Assembly: GCF_003966755.1 (NCBI RefSeq)
Contig: NZ_AP018005.1
Span: 1,116,001-1,180,000 of the forward strand
Length of the DNA: 64,000 nt
Origin: Candidatus Rickettsiella viridis
GTDB lineage: Bacteria; Pseudomonadota; Gammaproteobacteria; Diplorickettsiales; Diplorickettsiaceae
Direction: 5' to 3'
The notes below the pieces were generated by a model. That model worked only from the letters and a program-made list of their open reading frames with translations, made no database searches and was not told where the DNA came from. Both the position numbers and the translations under genes were made by a program. Below are positions 27,593 to 37,747 of the stretch, piece by piece (position 1 is the stretch's first letter; every line of letters begins with the position of its first letter).

Positions 27593-27716
27593 ATACTCAT
27601 AGCAATGGGATTTTCGGCAAGGCGCCGCGAGAACGAAGCAACCGTAGTGTATACAACATACATGAGGATTGCGAGTCGAGCGGGAACGCAGCCGAAAATT
27701 CTAGTGCGAAGAGTAT
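27593..27716. repeat. Family A ERIC-like palindromic repeat, copy 2
   Basis: The best-preserved copy, 124 bp from ATACTC to GAGTAT with inner GGGATTTTCGGC and GCCGAAAATTCT arms and core ACATGAGGATTGCGAG. It lies directly upstream of prmB and downstream of the unknown membrane gene. Confidence 0.92.
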
Positions 27717-27765
27717 AAAGGAATTGTCCGTATTTAAACATAGCCCCCTAGCGACAAGCAAAAGA

Positions 27766-28629
27766 CTAAGCAACGATCGGGGACAGTGGGAGATCTGGCC
27801 TTTGATTAAGCATCTCTTCAATATGATTTATATATTTATTTTCTGGGGCTTGGGTATCAAAGAAACCCAAGCAGAATTTACCGCTCCTGAGCTTATGATA
27901 CAAGCCATTGGTAATGGCGATGGGGAGAACGATAAGGGCTACGCATATCGCAATCTTATCCAGCAATAGCCATGCTAAAGATTGCTTTGGGAATACCTCA
28001 CGCATTTGTTGAATATAGATGGTAGCATCTCTGCTAAATTTATCTGAATCAATCTTTCCTTGTTTTCTATCTTCAACTAACTGGGTAAAACACTTTACGC
28101 TTTCGATTCCTTTTTTAGCCAACTCAGGTGATTTTAAGTATTCCAGCATCCTAGTGTAATTAACTAGCTGAAAAATGCTAAGCTGATCAGATATTTTCTC
28201 ATTACCCAAAGCAGCAACTAATCTATCTAGTTTTGGGCATGTTTTATCTAACGAATAAGATTTTTGCATCCTATATTCATTAGCAACTAATAACCGAATA
28301 TGATTATAAATAAACTCAACAGGCCGTTCCGAAATAGGAGAAAAGAAAAACACTTCTCCATCATTTTTCAGTTTAAGGAAATAATCTTTGAGGCTCTTTA
28401 TTAAAGCATCATCATACTTACCTTTTAATACCTGCTTTGATTCATCTGGCATAGGTTGAGGCGCTAGTAGTATATACCTTGGTTGCCCGTCTGGTGTTGT
28501 AGACTGCGGTACAACATGGGTATCTGGGGAAAGCGTTGCATGCTCTCCTTGTAACATCGCATCCTGTTTAACTTTAGGTTCTGATAATCCATCTGAAGTG
28601 GCTCTTTTGGGCACTACACTATAAACCAT
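27766..28629 (-). CDS. Unknown protein with one C-terminal membrane span
   Basis: A 287-residue protein not recognised. The first 60 residues are Pro/Thr/Gln-rich and probably disordered; the middle (about 70-215) is helical and charged; one hydrophobic stretch (IAICVALIVLPIAITNGLY, about 227-245) should cross a membrane; a 40-residue tail follows. A strong AAGGAGAG site upstream of the ATG supports expression. No signal peptide. The layout resembles host-interaction proteins of Legionellales, but this is weak inference. Confidence 0.65.
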   Translation of the reverse strand: MVYSVVPKRATSDGLSEPKVKQDAMLQGEHATLSPDTHVVPQSTTPDGQPRYILLAPQPMPDESKQVLKGKYDDALIKSLKDYFLKLKNDGEVFFFSPISERPVEFIYNHIRLLVANEYRMQKSYSLDKTCPKLDRLVAALGNEKISDQLSIFQLVNYTRMLEYLKSPELAKKGIESVKCFTQLVEDRKQGKIDSDKFSRDATIYIQQMREVFPKQSLAWLLLDKIAICVALIVLPIAITNGLYHKLRSGKFCLGFFDTQAPENKYINHIEEMLNQRPDLPLSPIVA

Positions 28630-28780
28630 GGTTCTCTCCTTATTATTTCCTAGTATTTTAAAAAGGTAATGTCATAGGCTAATTTATTACTTAAAAAATA
28701 GAAATTGTCGACTCCTATACAAATGATGATAGATGTTGTAACTTAAAAAAATATTAAGGAAAGGGAAGAGAAGACAAGAA

Positions 28781-29167
28781 ATGGAAAAAGATCGTCCTAC
28801 TTTAGCCATCATCAATCTAGACTTAGACAAAGAATTTACAAAAGACTCATACAAATTACTACGTGAATTACTCCAGCACTTTATAAAAGAGGTACCGGAA
28901 TTTCAAAAAGAAATTAACCACGCCTTTCAAGATAAAGAAAAACAAAAATTAAATGATCAGCTACATAAGCTAACCGGTTCATGTCTTTACTGTGGACTAG
29001 ATAGACTAAAAACAAGCCTTTTACTCCTTAAGGCCGCTATAAACGAAAATAACTACGATAGAAATTTACTAGATGATTTAAATCAAGAAATGAAAAATGC
29101 AAAGGAAGAAGCAAAGAATTTCATCGTCATTGCGAGTACCGTAGGCACGAAGCAATCCAGAAAGTAA
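28781..29167 (+). CDS. Stand-alone HPt phosphotransfer protein, BarA/LetS-like
   Basis: A 128-residue single-domain histidine phosphotransfer protein. The segment QLHKLTGSCLYCGLDRLK contains the phosphorylatable His62 in a HKLxGSC context, which resembles the HPt domain at the end of BarA/LetS hybrid kinases (HKLHGSC, CGVPRLK in memory). In those systems the HPt passes phosphate to GacA/LetA, which controls the infection switch. Here it is free-standing, so it may complete a phosphorelay with a separate kinase. The last 13 or so residues (VIASTVGTKQSRK) are encoded by a family B repeat. Start is supported by an AG-rich site (AAGGAAAGGGAAGAG). Confidence 0.75.
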   Translation: MEKDRPTLAIINLDLDKEFTKDSYKLLRELLQHFIKEVPEFQKEINHAFQDKEKQKLNDQLHKLTGSCLYCGLDRLKTSLLLLKAAINENNYDRNLLDDLNQEMKNAKEEAKNFIVIASTVGTKQSRK

Positions 29168-29222
29168 CTTCGTTTAATTTCTCCTAGATGGCCACGCTCA
29201 TTACATTCGCTCGAAATGACGG
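29125..29222. repeat. Family B palindromic repeat, copy 4, partly coding
   Basis: Starts CGTCATTGCGAGTACC, includes AAGCAATCCAG and CTAGATGGCCACGC and ends CGAAATGACGG, nearly 100 bp. The first 40 bases are read as the C-terminal tail and stop of the HPt gene. Confidence 0.88.
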
Positions 29223-29257
29223 TGGTTTTTAAGGATTCGTTTGACAAGATTACTCGC

Positions 29258-29275
29258 TCCTCGCTTTCACGAGGA
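29258..29275 (-). terminator. Possible weak hairpin after rplQ
   Basis: TCCTCG, six bases and CGAGGA form a short stem 14 bases after the rplQ stop, the end of the alpha operon. It lacks a T-run on the minus strand, so it may only be part of a termination or processing signal. Confidence 0.35.
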
Positions 29276-29288
29276 TCGAAGCTAAATC

Positions 29289-29654
29289 TTAGGAAGCAGC
29301 ACGCTCAACTAATTCTACGATTGCCATAGGGGCACTATCACCAGCGCGAAAGCCACATTTTAAAATACGTAAATAACCGCCTGGTCTTTGTTTAAAGCGA
29401 GGCGCTACGGTGTTAAATAAAGTAGCTACCGCTTCCTTATCACGTAAGCGATCAAAAGCTAAACGACGATGAGCAACCCCATCTTCTTTTGCTAAGGTAA
29501 TTAACGGTTCTGCTACACGGCGAAGCTCTTTGGCTTTTGCTAAAGTAGTAGAAATAACTTCATGTTTTAACAATGAAGCCGTCATATTGCGAAACATTGC
29601 CTTTCTGTGGCTCGATGTACGACCTAATCTTCGACCTGAGTTAAGATGACGCAT
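29289..29654 (-). CDS. rplQ: 50S ribosomal protein L17
   Basis: L17 sits near the exit tunnel of the 50S subunit. The 121-residue protein begins [20 protein letters not shown], the family signature, and has [20 protein letters not shown] plus the end [13 protein letters not shown]. It is the last gene of the alpha operon, 14 bases after rpoA. Confidence 0.96.
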   Translation of the reverse strand: MRHLNSGRRLGRTSSHRKAMFRNMTASLLKHEVISTTLAKAKELRRVAEPLITLAKEDGVAHRRLAFDRLRDKEAVATLFNTVAPRFKQRPGGYLRILKCGFRAGDSAPMAIVELVERAAS

Positions 29655-29668
29655 AGCGCTGTGCCCTT

Positions 29669-30703
29669 TTAATCTTTTTTAGTTTCTTCACTTTTTTCTA
29701 ATTCTTCAGTATTTCCTTCCATTGATTTTTTCAAAGAAGAAAATTGCTGAACTGGAACATCCATACCTAATTGTAAACCACGTTTCTGTAAGGCTGTTTT
29801 AATTTCCCATAAAGAAACTTTACCCAAATTAGGTGTTGATAATAGTTCTTGTTCTGTTTTTTGTACTAAATCACCAATACGGTAAATATGTTCAGCTTTT
29901 AAACAATTAGCGGCGCGAACTGTTAACTCGAGTTCATCAACAGGAAGCAATAAAATAGGATTGATATCTGCATCTGGTACAGGCACCTCTGCTTCTGTCT
30001 CATGACGAAGTTCAACAAATGTATTTAATTGTTCCTGAACAATCGTAGCTGCACGACGTATCGCTTCCTCTGGCTCAATCGTACCATTTGTTTCTAAATC
30101 AATGACTAACTTATCTAAGTCAGTACGTTGCTCTACCCGTGCATTTTCAACAGAGTAAGTCGCACGTAAAATCGGATTAAATAATGCATCTAATTCTAAA
30201 GCACCCACTTGACTCACATATTGATCCGTCTTACGTAACGAAGCAGGTTGATAACCACGTCCTCTGACGACTTTTAAAGTCATCTTAAATTCTTTAGGCT
30301 TTGTTAAATGCGCGATAACGTAATCCGGGTTTTTAACCTCAACATCGTGTGGTAATTCAATATCACCGGCATGAACAGGACCGACTGTATTTTTTACTAA
30401 TTCAAGTGTGACTTCTTCTCTATCATGTAATAGAAAAGCAATACCTTTTAAGTTAAGTAAAATATCAATAATGTCTTCTTGTACGCCTTCTAAGCTACTA
30501 TATTCATGAAGAACACCTTCAATTCTTACTTCAGTCACAGCGCATCCAGGCATAGAGGATAACAATATACGACGTAAAGCATTCCCCAAGGTATGACCAA
30601 ACCCTGGCTCAAAAGGTTGCAGACTAACTAAAGCTCTGTTTTGACTTAAAGTCTGAACTTCAATCGTCTGTGGTGTCAAAAATTTCTTAACATTCGTCGA
30701 CAT
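29669..30703 (-). CDS. rpoA: RNA polymerase alpha subunit
   Basis: The alpha dimer starts polymerase assembly and contacts activators and UP elements. In 344 residues, the N-terminal assembly domain includes [20 protein letters not shown] and the C-terminal domain (about 250-330) has [20 protein letters not shown] and [20 protein letters not shown], the DNA-binding helix-hairpin-helix. The last 12 residues are Glu/Lys-rich and longer than usual. It is in the alpha operon between rpsD and rplQ. Confidence 0.98.
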   Translation of the reverse strand: MSTNVKKFLTPQTIEVQTLSQNRALVSLQPFEPGFGHTLGNALRRILLSSMPGCAVTEVRIEGVLHEYSSLEGVQEDIIDILLNLKGIAFLLHDREEVTLELVKNTVGPVHAGDIELPHDVEVKNPDYVIAHLTKPKEFKMTLKVVRGRGYQPASLRKTDQYVSQVGALELDALFNPILRATYSVENARVEQRTDLDKLVIDLETNGTIEPEEAIRRAATIVQEQLNTFVELRHETEAEVPVPDADINPILLLPVDELELTVRAANCLKAEHIYRIGDLVQKTEQELLSTPNLGKVSLWEIKTALQKRGLQLGMDVPVQQFSSLKKSMEGNTEELEKSEETKKD

Positions 30704-30715
30704 GGGTTACCTTCT

Positions 30716-31336
30716 TTACTTGGAGTAATACTCTACAACTAGATTCTCATTAAATTCTAAAGGTAATTCACTGCGTTCAGGAATCAATTTAACAATACCT
30801 TGTAACTTAGTAGAATCAATATCTAGCCAACTAGGTTGGGGTTTTTGTTTAGCAAGTTCTAACGCCGCTTGTATACGTGTTTGAGTTTTGCTTTTTTCTT
30901 TTATTTCAATCACATCCCCAGCTTTAACCTGGAAGGAAGGGATATTAACAATCGTTCCATTCACTTTTACGGCACGGTGCGTTACTAATTGTCTGGCTTC
31001 TGCACGTGTAGCAGAAAACCCAATACGAAAAACAACGTTATCTAAACGACATTCGAGTAACTTTAATAGATTCTCACCGGTAATGCCTTTTCGTTTAGCC
31101 GCCTTCGCATAATAAAGTCTGAATTGTTTTTCTAAGACACCATACGTACGTCGGATTAACTGCTTTTGGCGTAACATAACACCATAATCAGATAATCTTC
31201 CACGCTTAGTACCATGCATACCCGGAGGGGTAGCCAACTTACATTTACTATCGAGTGCACGAATGCCACTTTTTAATTGCAAATCACTACCTAATCGGCG
31301 TGCTAATTTACAAGTAGGACCTCGGTATCTAGCCAT
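30716..31336 (-). CDS. rpsD: 30S ribosomal protein S4
   Basis: S4 binds the 5' domain of 16S rRNA early in assembly and, in E. coli, represses the alpha operon. The 206-residue protein starts [19 protein letters not shown] and carries the S4 RNA-binding fold near residues 95-155 ([28 protein letters not shown]). Alpha-operon position between rpsK and rpoA is normal. Confidence 0.97.
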   Translation of the reverse strand: MARYRGPTCKLARRLGSDLQLKSGIRALDSKCKLATPPGMHGTKRGRLSDYGVMLRQKQLIRRTYGVLEKQFRLYYAKAAKRKGITGENLLKLLECRLDNVVFRIGFSATRAEARQLVTHRAVKVNGTIVNIPSFQVKAGDVIEIKEKSKTQTRIQAALELAKQKPQPSWLDIDSTKLQGIVKLIPERSELPLEFNENLVVEYYSK

Positions 31337-31366
31337 TAACTTTACTACTCCGCTTGAATAATTTTT

Positions 31367-31813
31367 CTAAACTCGACGACGCTTTGGTGGACGGCAACCA
31401 TTGTGCGGAACACCGGTAATATTAATAATTTGCGTCACTTCAATATCTTTATTTTTTAAAGCCATAATAGCTTGCTCAGATCCTTGACCTGGCCCTTTTA
31501 TTCTGACTTCAATACGTCCTAAATTATGTTTATATTTCGCTCTATATTTATCCATCGCCTTTTCAATCGCTTTCTCAAAAGCAACTCGTGCTGCAAAAGC
31601 GGTTCCCTTTTTAGTTCCTTTAAACTCACATGCCCCCGCAGAAGAAATGGCTAGTGTGTGTCCACCCTTACGAATGCAAATAATGGTGTTATTAAATGAC
31701 GTGGTCAGATGAACTATCGCATCGGGAATAATTTCTTTGCGCTTGCGCATAGTGCCAGCCAATGCTTTATCTGCCATCGTTGGCTGAGCTGAATGTGCGT
31801 TGTAATCTGTCAT
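31367..31813 (-). CDS. rpsK: 30S ribosomal protein S11, divergent
   Basis: S11 lies on the 30S platform by the mRNA exit. The C-terminus VPHNGCRPPKRRRV and SFNNTIICI fix the family. At 148 residues it is about 20 longer than usual, with an N-terminal extension before MRKRKEIIP and a small insert near DKYRAKYKHN. The usual GNALxWATSGG segment is replaced by GHTLAISSAGA, and the GRESTIRAL helix by GSEQAIMAL. No frameshift is seen and gene order is normal (between rpsM and rpsD). An internal start at MRKRKE is possible. Confidence 0.92.
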   Translation of the reverse strand: MTDYNAHSAQPTMADKALAGTMRKRKEIIPDAIVHLTTSFNNTIICIRKGGHTLAISSAGACEFKGTKKGTAFAARVAFEKAIEKAMDKYRAKYKHNLGRIEVRIKGPGQGSEQAIMALKNKDIEVTQIINITGVPHNGCRPPKRRRV

Positions 31814-31863
31814 ATTAATTAAATAACCACCTTATAAGTTATAGATGCTATTGCTCTCATGGG

Positions 31864-32223
31864 TTAATCCTTACGAATCATTTTACGAGGACCTTTACGT
31901 GTACGTGCATTAGTACGGGTACGTTGACCACGGACAGGTAATCCACGTCGGTGCCTGATACCTCTATAACAACCCAAATCCATCAAACGTTTAATACTGA
32001 GCTGAACTTCCCGGCGTAAGTCGCCTTCTACTTTAAAATCAGTCAGCGCTTGACGGATGGAATCTATCTGCGCATCCAGAAGATCCTTAACCTTAGTTTG
32101 TGGCGGAATAGCCAAATTCTGGCATATTTTTGCAGCACGTGAACGACCTACCCCATAGATTTCTGTTAAACCTATGACGACATGTTTATTTATTGGTATA
32201 TTTACACCGGCTATTCGAGCCAT
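31864..32223 (-). CDS. rpsM: 30S ribosomal protein S13
   Basis: S13 is in the 30S head and contacts the P-site tRNA and the 50S subunit. The 119-residue protein begins [20 protein letters not shown] and ends with the basic tail [20 protein letters not shown]. It heads the alpha operon; a family B repeat separates it from rpmJ. Confidence 0.97.
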   Translation of the reverse strand: MARIAGVNIPINKHVVIGLTEIYGVGRSRAAKICQNLAIPPQTKVKDLLDAQIDSIRQALTDFKVEGDLRREVQLSIKRLMDLGCYRGIRHRRGLPVRGQRTRTNARTRKGPRKMIRKD

Positions 32224-32318
32224 TTTTAAACTCCAAACCCTTAAATTTAAGATACTTCAAAAGGCGCAGTAGGGTATCTCACTGGCACCAAAAAATCAAC
32301 AAAAATCGGCTTTTTCCT

Positions 32319-32415
32319 CGTCATTGCAAGCACAAAGTACGTGGCAATCTCCAGAAAAAAACCACTGCATTGCCATGCGCCTATGCTGTCATTGCGAGCG
32401 AAGCGCGGCAACCAC
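32319..32415. repeat. Family B palindromic repeat, copy 5
   Basis: Contains CGTCATTGCAAGCAC, GTGGCAATCTCCAG and GTCATTGCGAGCGAAGCGCGG, giving two family B arms about 65 bases apart. It lies between rpsM and rpmJ, splitting the spc/alpha run. Confidence 0.85.
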
Positions 32416-32428
32416 AATAACAGATGCA

Positions 32429-32545
32429 TTAGCCTTGGCGCTGTTTATGACGCGCCTCTGCAGAGCAGATAATTCTTAATTTGCCCTTGCGCTTTATAAC
32501 CTTACAATTACGACATATTTTCTTAATCGATGCCCTAACTTTCAT
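32429..32545 (-). CDS. rpmJ: 50S ribosomal protein L36
   Basis: L36 is the smallest 50S protein. The 38 residues start [17 protein letters not shown] and have the zinc-binding set Cys11, Cys14, Cys27 and His33 (form that depends on zinc, called C+). Short, between secY and rpsM as usual. A 154-base gap with another repeat follows secY. Confidence 0.95.
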   Translation of the reverse strand: MKVRASIKKICRNCKVIKRKGKLRIICSAEARHKQRQG

Positions 32546-32606
32546 AATGACCTCATAAAATTAATTAGCCCCACCTATGTGAAAGCTTATTCAAGAAACC
32601 CTTTGT

Positions 32607-32690
32607 CTCCGAACTCGTCGTCCCGCGGCTTGACCGCGGGATCCATGAGTAATCATTTTTTATGGACTCTGGCTTTCGCCAGAGCGACGC
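32607..32690. repeat. Family C double-hairpin element
   Basis: Two hairpins in tandem: CCCGCGG/CCGCGGG (32622-32640) and CTCTGGC/GCCAGAG (32667-32684), joined by a GGATCC..GGACTC linker. The motif GCGGCTTGACCGCGGGATCC resembles short repeats seen in many endosymbiont-like genomes. It sits between secY and rpmJ. Confidence 0.8.
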
Positions 32691-32699
32691 TATTTCTAA

Positions 32700-34052
32700 C
32701 TAATACAGCCCGTTAGGACCCCCTGGCAATCCTTTTAAATTCGCCTTTTTCAATAATGATTCATATTGCTGTGACATCAATAAGGACTGGACTTGAACCA
32801 TAAAGTCCATGATAACCACGACTATAATCAATAAAGAGGTACCACCAAAGTAAAAAGGAACATGCCAGGCAAATATCATAAATTCTGGCAATAACGCCAC
32901 CAAAGCCAGATAAATACAGCCTATCAAGGTTAGTCGCGTCATGGTTGCATCGATATAACGAGCACTTTGCTCCCCTGGTCTAATACCGGGAATAAAAGCC
33001 CCTGATTTCTTCAAATTATCAGCGGTTTCGCGGGGGTTAAACACAAGCGCCGTATAAAAGAAAGAGAAGAATACTATAGCGGCGGTAAATAGCAAGATAT
33101 AAAGTGGTTGTCCTGGCGACAGCCAAAAGCTGACATTTGAAAGCCATGCCATGCCTTTTACATTCGAAAACCATTGCGCAAAGGTACCCGGCAGCATCAT
33201 GATACTGGAAGCAAAGATAGGAGGTATCACTCCCGCCATATTAATTTTTAAGGGTAAATGGCTGCTTTGTGCGCTAAATAGCTTTCGCCCCTGTTGCCGC
33301 TGCGGATAATTGACCGTAATGCGACGCTGGCCTCGCTCCATAAAGACCACAAAGGCCGTTACGAGGATAATAACCGCGAGAATACAGAGCAAGGTTAAAA
33401 ACTGAATTTGCCCCTGTCTAAGCTGCTCTAAGGACTTAGCAATAGCCACCGGGAGGCCGGATACAATCCCTGAAAATATAATCAACGATATACCATTACC
33501 TATCCCATGCTCGGTAATCTGCTCGCCTAACCACATCAAGAACATCGTACCTGTCACCAGGGTTACCGTGGCTATAAAGTAAAAAAATAAGCCTGGGTGC
33601 AATACCACTTGATGGCTAACCAGCCATTTTGCCATCCCTACAGATTGGAATAAGGCTAAAATCGTCGTTCCATAACGCGTATATTGATTAATCTTACGAC
33701 GGCCGGCTTCACCTTCTTTTTTGAGCTGTTCTAAAGCAGGCACTACCGCTGTTAATAACTGCACAATAATAGAAACAGAGATATAAGGTAAAAGACCTAA
33801 GGCAAAGACGGTAAAGCGCGACAGCGCCCCACCCGAGAACATATTAAAAAGACCTAGAATACTATTATTTTGATGGCTGAATAAGTCAGCTAGACGGTGA
33901 GGGTCTAAGCCCGGAACCGGAATATGTGCGCCAATCCTATAAACAAGGATAGCCAGCAATACAAACAATAAACGATGCTTTAGTTCACTAAAGCCGCTGC
34001 TGCTTGGTAGATTTCCCTTTCCAGGTGAAGCAAAACGGCTTAGTTTACTCAT
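32700..34052 (-). CDS. secY: Protein translocase subunit SecY
   Basis: SecY forms the inner-membrane channel of the Sec translocon with SecE and SecG. The 450-residue protein has about ten membrane spans, the early plug-region segment [42 protein letters not shown] and the cytosolic loop segment [16 protein letters not shown]. It follows rplO with one base between in the spc operon; secE lies at 62622-62993 in this window. Confidence 0.97.
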   Translation of the reverse strand: MSKLSRFASPGKGNLPSSSGFSELKHRLLFVLLAILVYRIGAHIPVPGLDPHRLADLFSHQNNSILGLFNMFSGGALSRFTVFALGLLPYISVSIIVQLLTAVVPALEQLKKEGEAGRRKINQYTRYGTTILALFQSVGMAKWLVSHQVVLHPGLFFYFIATVTLVTGTMFLMWLGEQITEHGIGNGISLIIFSGIVSGLPVAIAKSLEQLRQGQIQFLTLLCILAVIILVTAFVVFMERGQRRITVNYPQRQQGRKLFSAQSSHLPLKINMAGVIPPIFASSIMMLPGTFAQWFSNVKGMAWLSNVSFWLSPGQPLYILLFTAAIVFFSFFYTALVFNPRETADNLKKSGAFIPGIRPGEQSARYIDATMTRLTLIGCIYLALVALLPEFMIFAWHVPFYFGGTSLLIIVVVIMDFMVQVQSLLMSQQYESLLKKANLKGLPGGPNGLY

Positions 34053-34487
34053 TTAGCCCTCGACGCTGCCACCTGCAGCTTCAATTGCGGCACGCGCACC
34101 TTTGGTTAATTTGATAGCTTTCACACGTACTGCTTTTTCAAGCGTACCTGTTGCAATCAGCTTCACTTCTTTAACAGACCCTTTTATTAAGCGAGCATCT
34201 TTTAAAACTTGTAAGTCAATCACATCTACCGTTAATTTATTGAGCGCATCTAATCTCAACACTTGCGTAGATAGGCCATCAAGTGGTGTAAAACCAAATT
34301 TTGGCAATCGACGTTGTAAAGGAGTTTGTCCACCTTCAAAACCTAATTTATGAAAACCGCCGGCACGGGCACGTTGACCTTTATGGCCACGTCCACTGGT
34401 TTTTCCTAACCCAGAACCAATCCCTCTACCTACACGCTTTGCCGATGGCTTAGAGCCTGGCGCTGGCTTTAATGTATTAAGATACAT
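34053..34487 (-). CDS. rplO: 50S ribosomal protein L15
   Basis: A structural 50S protein with a long extension into 23S rRNA. The 144 residues start [20 protein letters not shown] and include the Gly/Arg-rich [19 protein letters not shown]. The ATG at 34487 is chosen because GAGGAG lies seven bases upstream inside rpmD; a TTG two codons earlier is also open. It overlaps the rpmD end by 11 bases. Confidence 0.96.
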   Translation of the reverse strand: MYLNTLKPAPGSKPSAKRVGRGIGSGLGKTSGRGHKGQRARAGGFHKLGFEGGQTPLQRRLPKFGFTPLDGLSTQVLRLDALNKLTVDVIDLQVLKDARLIKGSVKEVKLIATGTLEKAVRVKAIKLTKGARAAIEAAGGSVEG

Positions 34488-34674
34488 GATCAATCTCCTC
34501 TACTTTTAATAAGTAGGCGACTTGTTTAATCATTCCGCGCATAGCGGCATTGTCTTTTACTTCTATCACTTGGTTTAAACGTTTTAAACCTAATGCAGCG
34601 ATAGTAGCGGTATGTACAGGTATTCGACCTGAAATACTTTTAGTTAAAGTCAAACGCAGTTTTTTATCTGACAT
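34477..34674 (-). CDS. rpmD: 50S ribosomal protein L30
   Basis: A 65-residue protein with [20 protein letters not shown] and [20 protein letters not shown], the L30 core. Its end overlaps the rplO start, giving translational coupling in the spc operon between rpsE and rplO. Confidence 0.95.
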   Translation of the reverse strand: MSDKKLRLTLTKSISGRIPVHTATIAALGLKRLNQVIEVKDNAAMRGMIKQVAYLLKVEEIDHVS

Positions 34675-34688
34675 GGGTATTTACTCGT

Positions 34689-35192
34689 TTATCCAACAAT
34701 TTCTTTTACTGATTTTCCACGTTTATCTGCAACCATTTCCGGTGTGGTCATATTTGATAATGCTTTTAAAGTTGCTCGAACCACATTAATTCGGTTTGAA
34801 GAACCAATAATCTTAGCAATCACATTTTTTATACCCACTACTTCAAAAATAGCACGCATAGGACCACCTGCAATAATACCTGTCCCTTCAACCGCTGGTA
34901 ATATAATTACCTTCGTAGCGCCATGACGGCCTTCTAGTTTATGAAAAACAGTCTGGTTGTTAAGATCTATATGCAACATATCTCGTCTAGCCTTTTCTAA
35001 GGCTTTTTGCATGGCAACAGACACTTCACGTGCAGGGCGTTTACTAAAACCTATACGGCCTTTACCATCTCCCACAACAACACCGGCAGCAAAACTAAAT
35101 ATGCGACCACCTTTAACTACTTTTGCGTGACGATTGACCGCAATAAGCTTTTCTTGCAAACCATCACTTTTCGTTGATTGATCAAAACTCAT
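34689..35192 (-). CDS. rpsE: 30S ribosomal protein S5
   Basis: S5 helps decoding accuracy and contacts S4 at the mRNA entry. The 167-residue protein has the double-stranded RNA-binding part ([19 protein letters not shown]) and the C-terminal part with [19 protein letters not shown]. The beta-hairpin residues usually hit by spectinomycin-resistance mutations (near [11 protein letters not shown]) look normal. Confidence 0.97.
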   Translation of the reverse strand: MSFDQSTKSDGLQEKLIAVNRHAKVVKGGRIFSFAAGVVVGDGKGRIGFSKRPAREVSVAMQKALEKARRDMLHIDLNNQTVFHKLEGRHGATKVIILPAVEGTGIIAGGPMRAIFEVVGIKNVIAKIIGSSNRINVVRATLKALSNMTTPEMVADKRGKSVKEIVG

Positions 35193-35211
35193 TTATAAAT
35201 AACCTTATTAA

Positions 35212-35574
35212 TTAGAAGGACAGCTCAGCCTCGCGTGCTGCCTCTGCCAATGCCTTAACACAACCATGATACCTAAAGCCCGAACGGTCAAAGGCAACTT
35301 CTTTTATTCCAACGGCCAATGCACGTTTAGCAATAAAATTGCCGACTATCGTTGCTGATTTTACATTATTTGCATTAGCGCCACCTGCTTTAACTTCCTT
35401 ATCTAAGGTTGATGCACTTGCCAACACCTTGTCGCCCTTTTCACCTGAAACTATAATTTGTGCATAAAGATGCTTAGCTGTTCTTGCTACACAAAGACGT
35501 GGCATACCTAACTGGCGAATTTTTGCCCGAGTCTTTGTCGCCCTACGTTGTCGCTTTAACTTCTTGTCTAACAT
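35212..35574 (-). CDS. rplR: 50S ribosomal protein L18
   Basis: L18 binds 5S rRNA. The 120-residue protein has RRATKTRAKIRQLGMPRLCV and the C-terminal AFDRSGFRYHGCVKALAEAA. Cysteines near the start and end are mild variants. It lies between rplF and rpsE in the spc operon. Confidence 0.96.
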   Translation of the reverse strand: MLDKKLKRQRRATKTRAKIRQLGMPRLCVARTAKHLYAQIIVSGEKGDKVLASASTLDKEVKAGGANANNVKSATIVGNFIAKRALAVGIKEVAFDRSGFRYHGCVKALAEAAREAELSF

Positions 35575-35592
35575 GCGCGTAAACCCTCTGCC

Positions 35593-36123
35593 TTATTTTT
35601 TCTTGGTTTCTTTTAATTTAATTCGTTCATCCGCATAGCGAACACCCTTACCTTTATAAGGTTCTGGTGGTCTATAACGACGTATTTCTGCGGCTACCTG
35701 TCCCACTAATTGTTTATCTGAACCTTGAATAACAATTTCAGTTTGGGTAGGCGTAGTAATGGTTATACCGACTGGGATGTCATACACAACAGGATGTGAA
35801 AACCCTAGGGTTAAATTAACTTTTTGACCTTGTACATTAGCTCGGTAACCCACCCCGACTAATTGCAAAACTTTTTTAAATCCTTCACCCACGCCAATAA
35901 TTGCATTCGCTACATTGGCACGTGTGGTACCTGCTAAAGCATCTGCTTCATTGCTACTGTCTAAAGGCTCAACTTGCAATATTTTATCTTGCAACGTTAA
36001 TTTCACACGCTTATCAAATTGATAATTTAATACGCCCTGCTTGCCTTTAACAACAACCACTTGACCATCCAACGTTACGTTGGCGTCACCGATATTTATT
36101 GGACTTTTTGCAACTCTTGACAT
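35593..36123 (-). CDS. rplF: 50S ribosomal protein L6
   Basis: L6 lies near the factor-binding site. The 176-residue protein has two homologous domains and the signature [14 protein letters not shown] near the C-terminus. The start [11 protein letters not shown] is normal. Confidence 0.97.
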   Translation of the reverse strand: MSRVAKSPINIGDANVTLDGQVVVVKGKQGVLNYQFDKRVKLTLQDKILQVEPLDSSNEADALAGTTRANVANAIIGVGEGFKKVLQLVGVGYRANVQGQKVNLTLGFSHPVVYDIPVGITITTPTQTEIVIQGSDKQLVGQVAAEIRRYRPPEPYKGKGVRYADERIKLKETKKK

Positions 36124-36137
36124 ACAACTTTTAACCC

Positions 36138-36533
36138 TTATTCAACAGTGGCGATAACTTCACCGCCTTGACCTAAAGCACGGGCCGCCTTATCTGTCAT
36201 TAATCCTTTAGGTGTTGAAATAATTGCAACTCCTAAACCATCAACAACCTTAGGCAATTGGTCAGCTGAACGATAAATACGCAGTCCTGGACGACTCACT
36301 CGCTTGAGTGAAGCGATAACAGGCTTTTCTAAATGATACTTTAAAAATACAGTCAATGATGACTTAGCTTGCTGTGATTCGCATTGAAAATCATTGATAT
36401 AACCTTCTTCTTTTAACAAATTAGCAATGGCTAACTTTACCTTTGAGGAAGGCATAGAAACAAAAGGTTTCTTTACCGCCTGGGCATTTTTTATTCGGAT
36501 AAACATATCCGCAATTGTATCTTGCATACTCAT
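36138..36533 (-). CDS. rpsH: 30S ribosomal protein S8
   Basis: S8 binds the central 16S rRNA domain and, in E. coli, represses the spc operon by binding the rplE start region. The 131 residues begin [18 protein letters not shown] and end with [20 protein letters not shown]. Whether a similar binding site exists near the rplE start here was not modelled. Confidence 0.97.
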   Translation of the reverse strand: MSMQDTIADMFIRIKNAQAVKKPFVSMPSSKVKLAIANLLKEEGYINDFQCESQQAKSSLTVFLKYHLEKPVIASLKRVSRPGLRIYRSADQLPKVVDGLGVAIISTPKGLMTDKAARALGQGGEVIATVE

Positions 36534-36545
36534 AATCGTTAACCT

Positions 36546-36851
36546 TTACCAGCTTGATTTTACTATTCCAGGAAGCTCACCCTTCATGGCATGAAGACGC
36601 AGCATGCTTCGTGATAACCCAAATTGACGATAAACACCACGTGGACGACCTGTTAAACGACAACGATTACGTAATCGTACAGGTGAAGAATCCCGCGGTA
36701 ACAATTGTAACTTTTGTTGCGCAGTCCAACGATCTTCATCACTCAGATTAAGGTTGGAAATAATTTCCTTTAACGCCGCCCGTTTTTGTGAATATTTTTT
36801 TACTATTAATTCACGTTTACGTTGACGTGCAATGACGCTCTTTTTTGCCAT
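36546..36851 (-). CDS. rpsN: 30S ribosomal protein S14
   Basis: The 101-residue long, zinc-independent form (no CxxC pairs; [20 protein letters not shown] core instead of the zinc form). It binds 16S rRNA in the 30S head. It lies between rplE and rpsH as usual. Confidence 0.96.
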   Translation of the reverse strand: MAKKSVIARQRKRELIVKKYSQKRAALKEIISNLNLSDEDRWTAQQKLQLLPRDSSPVRLRNRCRLTGRPRGVYRQFGLSRSMLRLHAMKGELPGIVKSSW

Positions 36852-36856
36852 ATCTT

Positions 36857-37399
36857 TTAATTCTCTTTAAATGGAAAGTCGAATGCCGCTAATAAGGCAC
36901 GCCCTTCTTTATCAGTTTTTGCAGAGGTCGTAATGGTAATATCCATTCCGCGCAATGCATCGATGGTATCGTATTTAATTTCAGGAAATACAATCTGTTC
37001 ACGAATACCTAAACTATAATTCCCACGTCCATCAAATGATCGGGGTGTAAAACCACGAAAGTCACGGATTCGAGGAATAGCCACTTGAATCAAACGATCA
37101 AGAAACTCATACATACGTTCTTTACGTAAGGTTACTTTACAACCAATAGGCCAACCCTCACGGATTTTAAAGCCTGCATGGGACTTTTTAGCCAGTGTGA
37201 CGATGGGCTTTTGTCCAGCAATCAAGGTCATATCAGCAACCGCTGAATCGATGACTTTTTTATTAGCGACGGCTTCACCGACACCCATATTGATTGTAAC
37301 CTTAGTTATACGAGGCACTTCCATATTACTTTGATATGAGAAGTTCTCTTTTAACTGTGGTATTACCTTTTTCGCATAATATTCTTTTAATCGGGCCAT
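36857..37399 (-). CDS. rplE: 50S ribosomal protein L5
   Basis: L5 binds 5S rRNA and bridges to the 30S head and P-site tRNA. The 180-residue protein contains [16 protein letters not shown] and [20 protein letters not shown]. It follows rplX by 14 bases. Confidence 0.97.
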   Translation of the reverse strand: MARLKEYYAKKVIPQLKENFSYQSNMEVPRITKVTINMGVGEAVANKKVIDSAVADMTLIAGQKPIVTLAKKSHAGFKIREGWPIGCKVTLRKERMYEFLDRLIQVAIPRIRDFRGFTPRSFDGRGNYSLGIREQIVFPEIKYDTIDALRGMDITITTSAKTDKEGRALLAAFDFPFKEN

Positions 37400-37413
37400 T
37401 AGCTCACCTAAAA

Positions 37414-37734
37414 TTAAATATCGACCAATTCATCATTGGATTTAAAAACTCTAACCCGTCTTCCATCTTCTAAGGTCTTAATTCGGACCTTATCAGCTTT
37501 TTTTGTTAGCGGATTGTAAAGCGCTATATTGCTCAAATTAATGCTCGCTTCTTGCGCTACGATTCCACCCGTCACATTCTTTTGTGGGTTTGGCTTAACA
37601 TGTTTTTTAACCGTGTTAATACCCTCAACCACTGCTCGACTTTTACTCGGTAATAAGCGTAGCACTTTACCCTGCTTACCTTTATCTTTTCCTGCTAAGG
37701 CGATGACAATGTCACCTTTTTTAATTTTATGCAT
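37414..37734 (-). CDS. rplX: 50S ribosomal protein L24
   Basis: L24 starts 50S assembly near the exit tunnel. The 106 residues carry a KOW motif at the start ([20 protein letters not shown]). It is between rplN and rplE. Confidence 0.96.
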   Translation of the reverse strand: MHKIKKGDIVIALAGKDKGKQGKVLRLLPSKSRAVVEGINTVKKHVKPNPQKNVTGGIVAQEASINLSNIALYNPLTKKADKVRIKTLEDGRRVRVFKSNDELVDI

Positions 37735-37747
37735 AGTTAATTTCCGC

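Noticed and set aside
32247..32429. 60-codon minus-strand frame between rpmJ and rpsM
   Set aside because: It reads through a family B repeat and has no family features.
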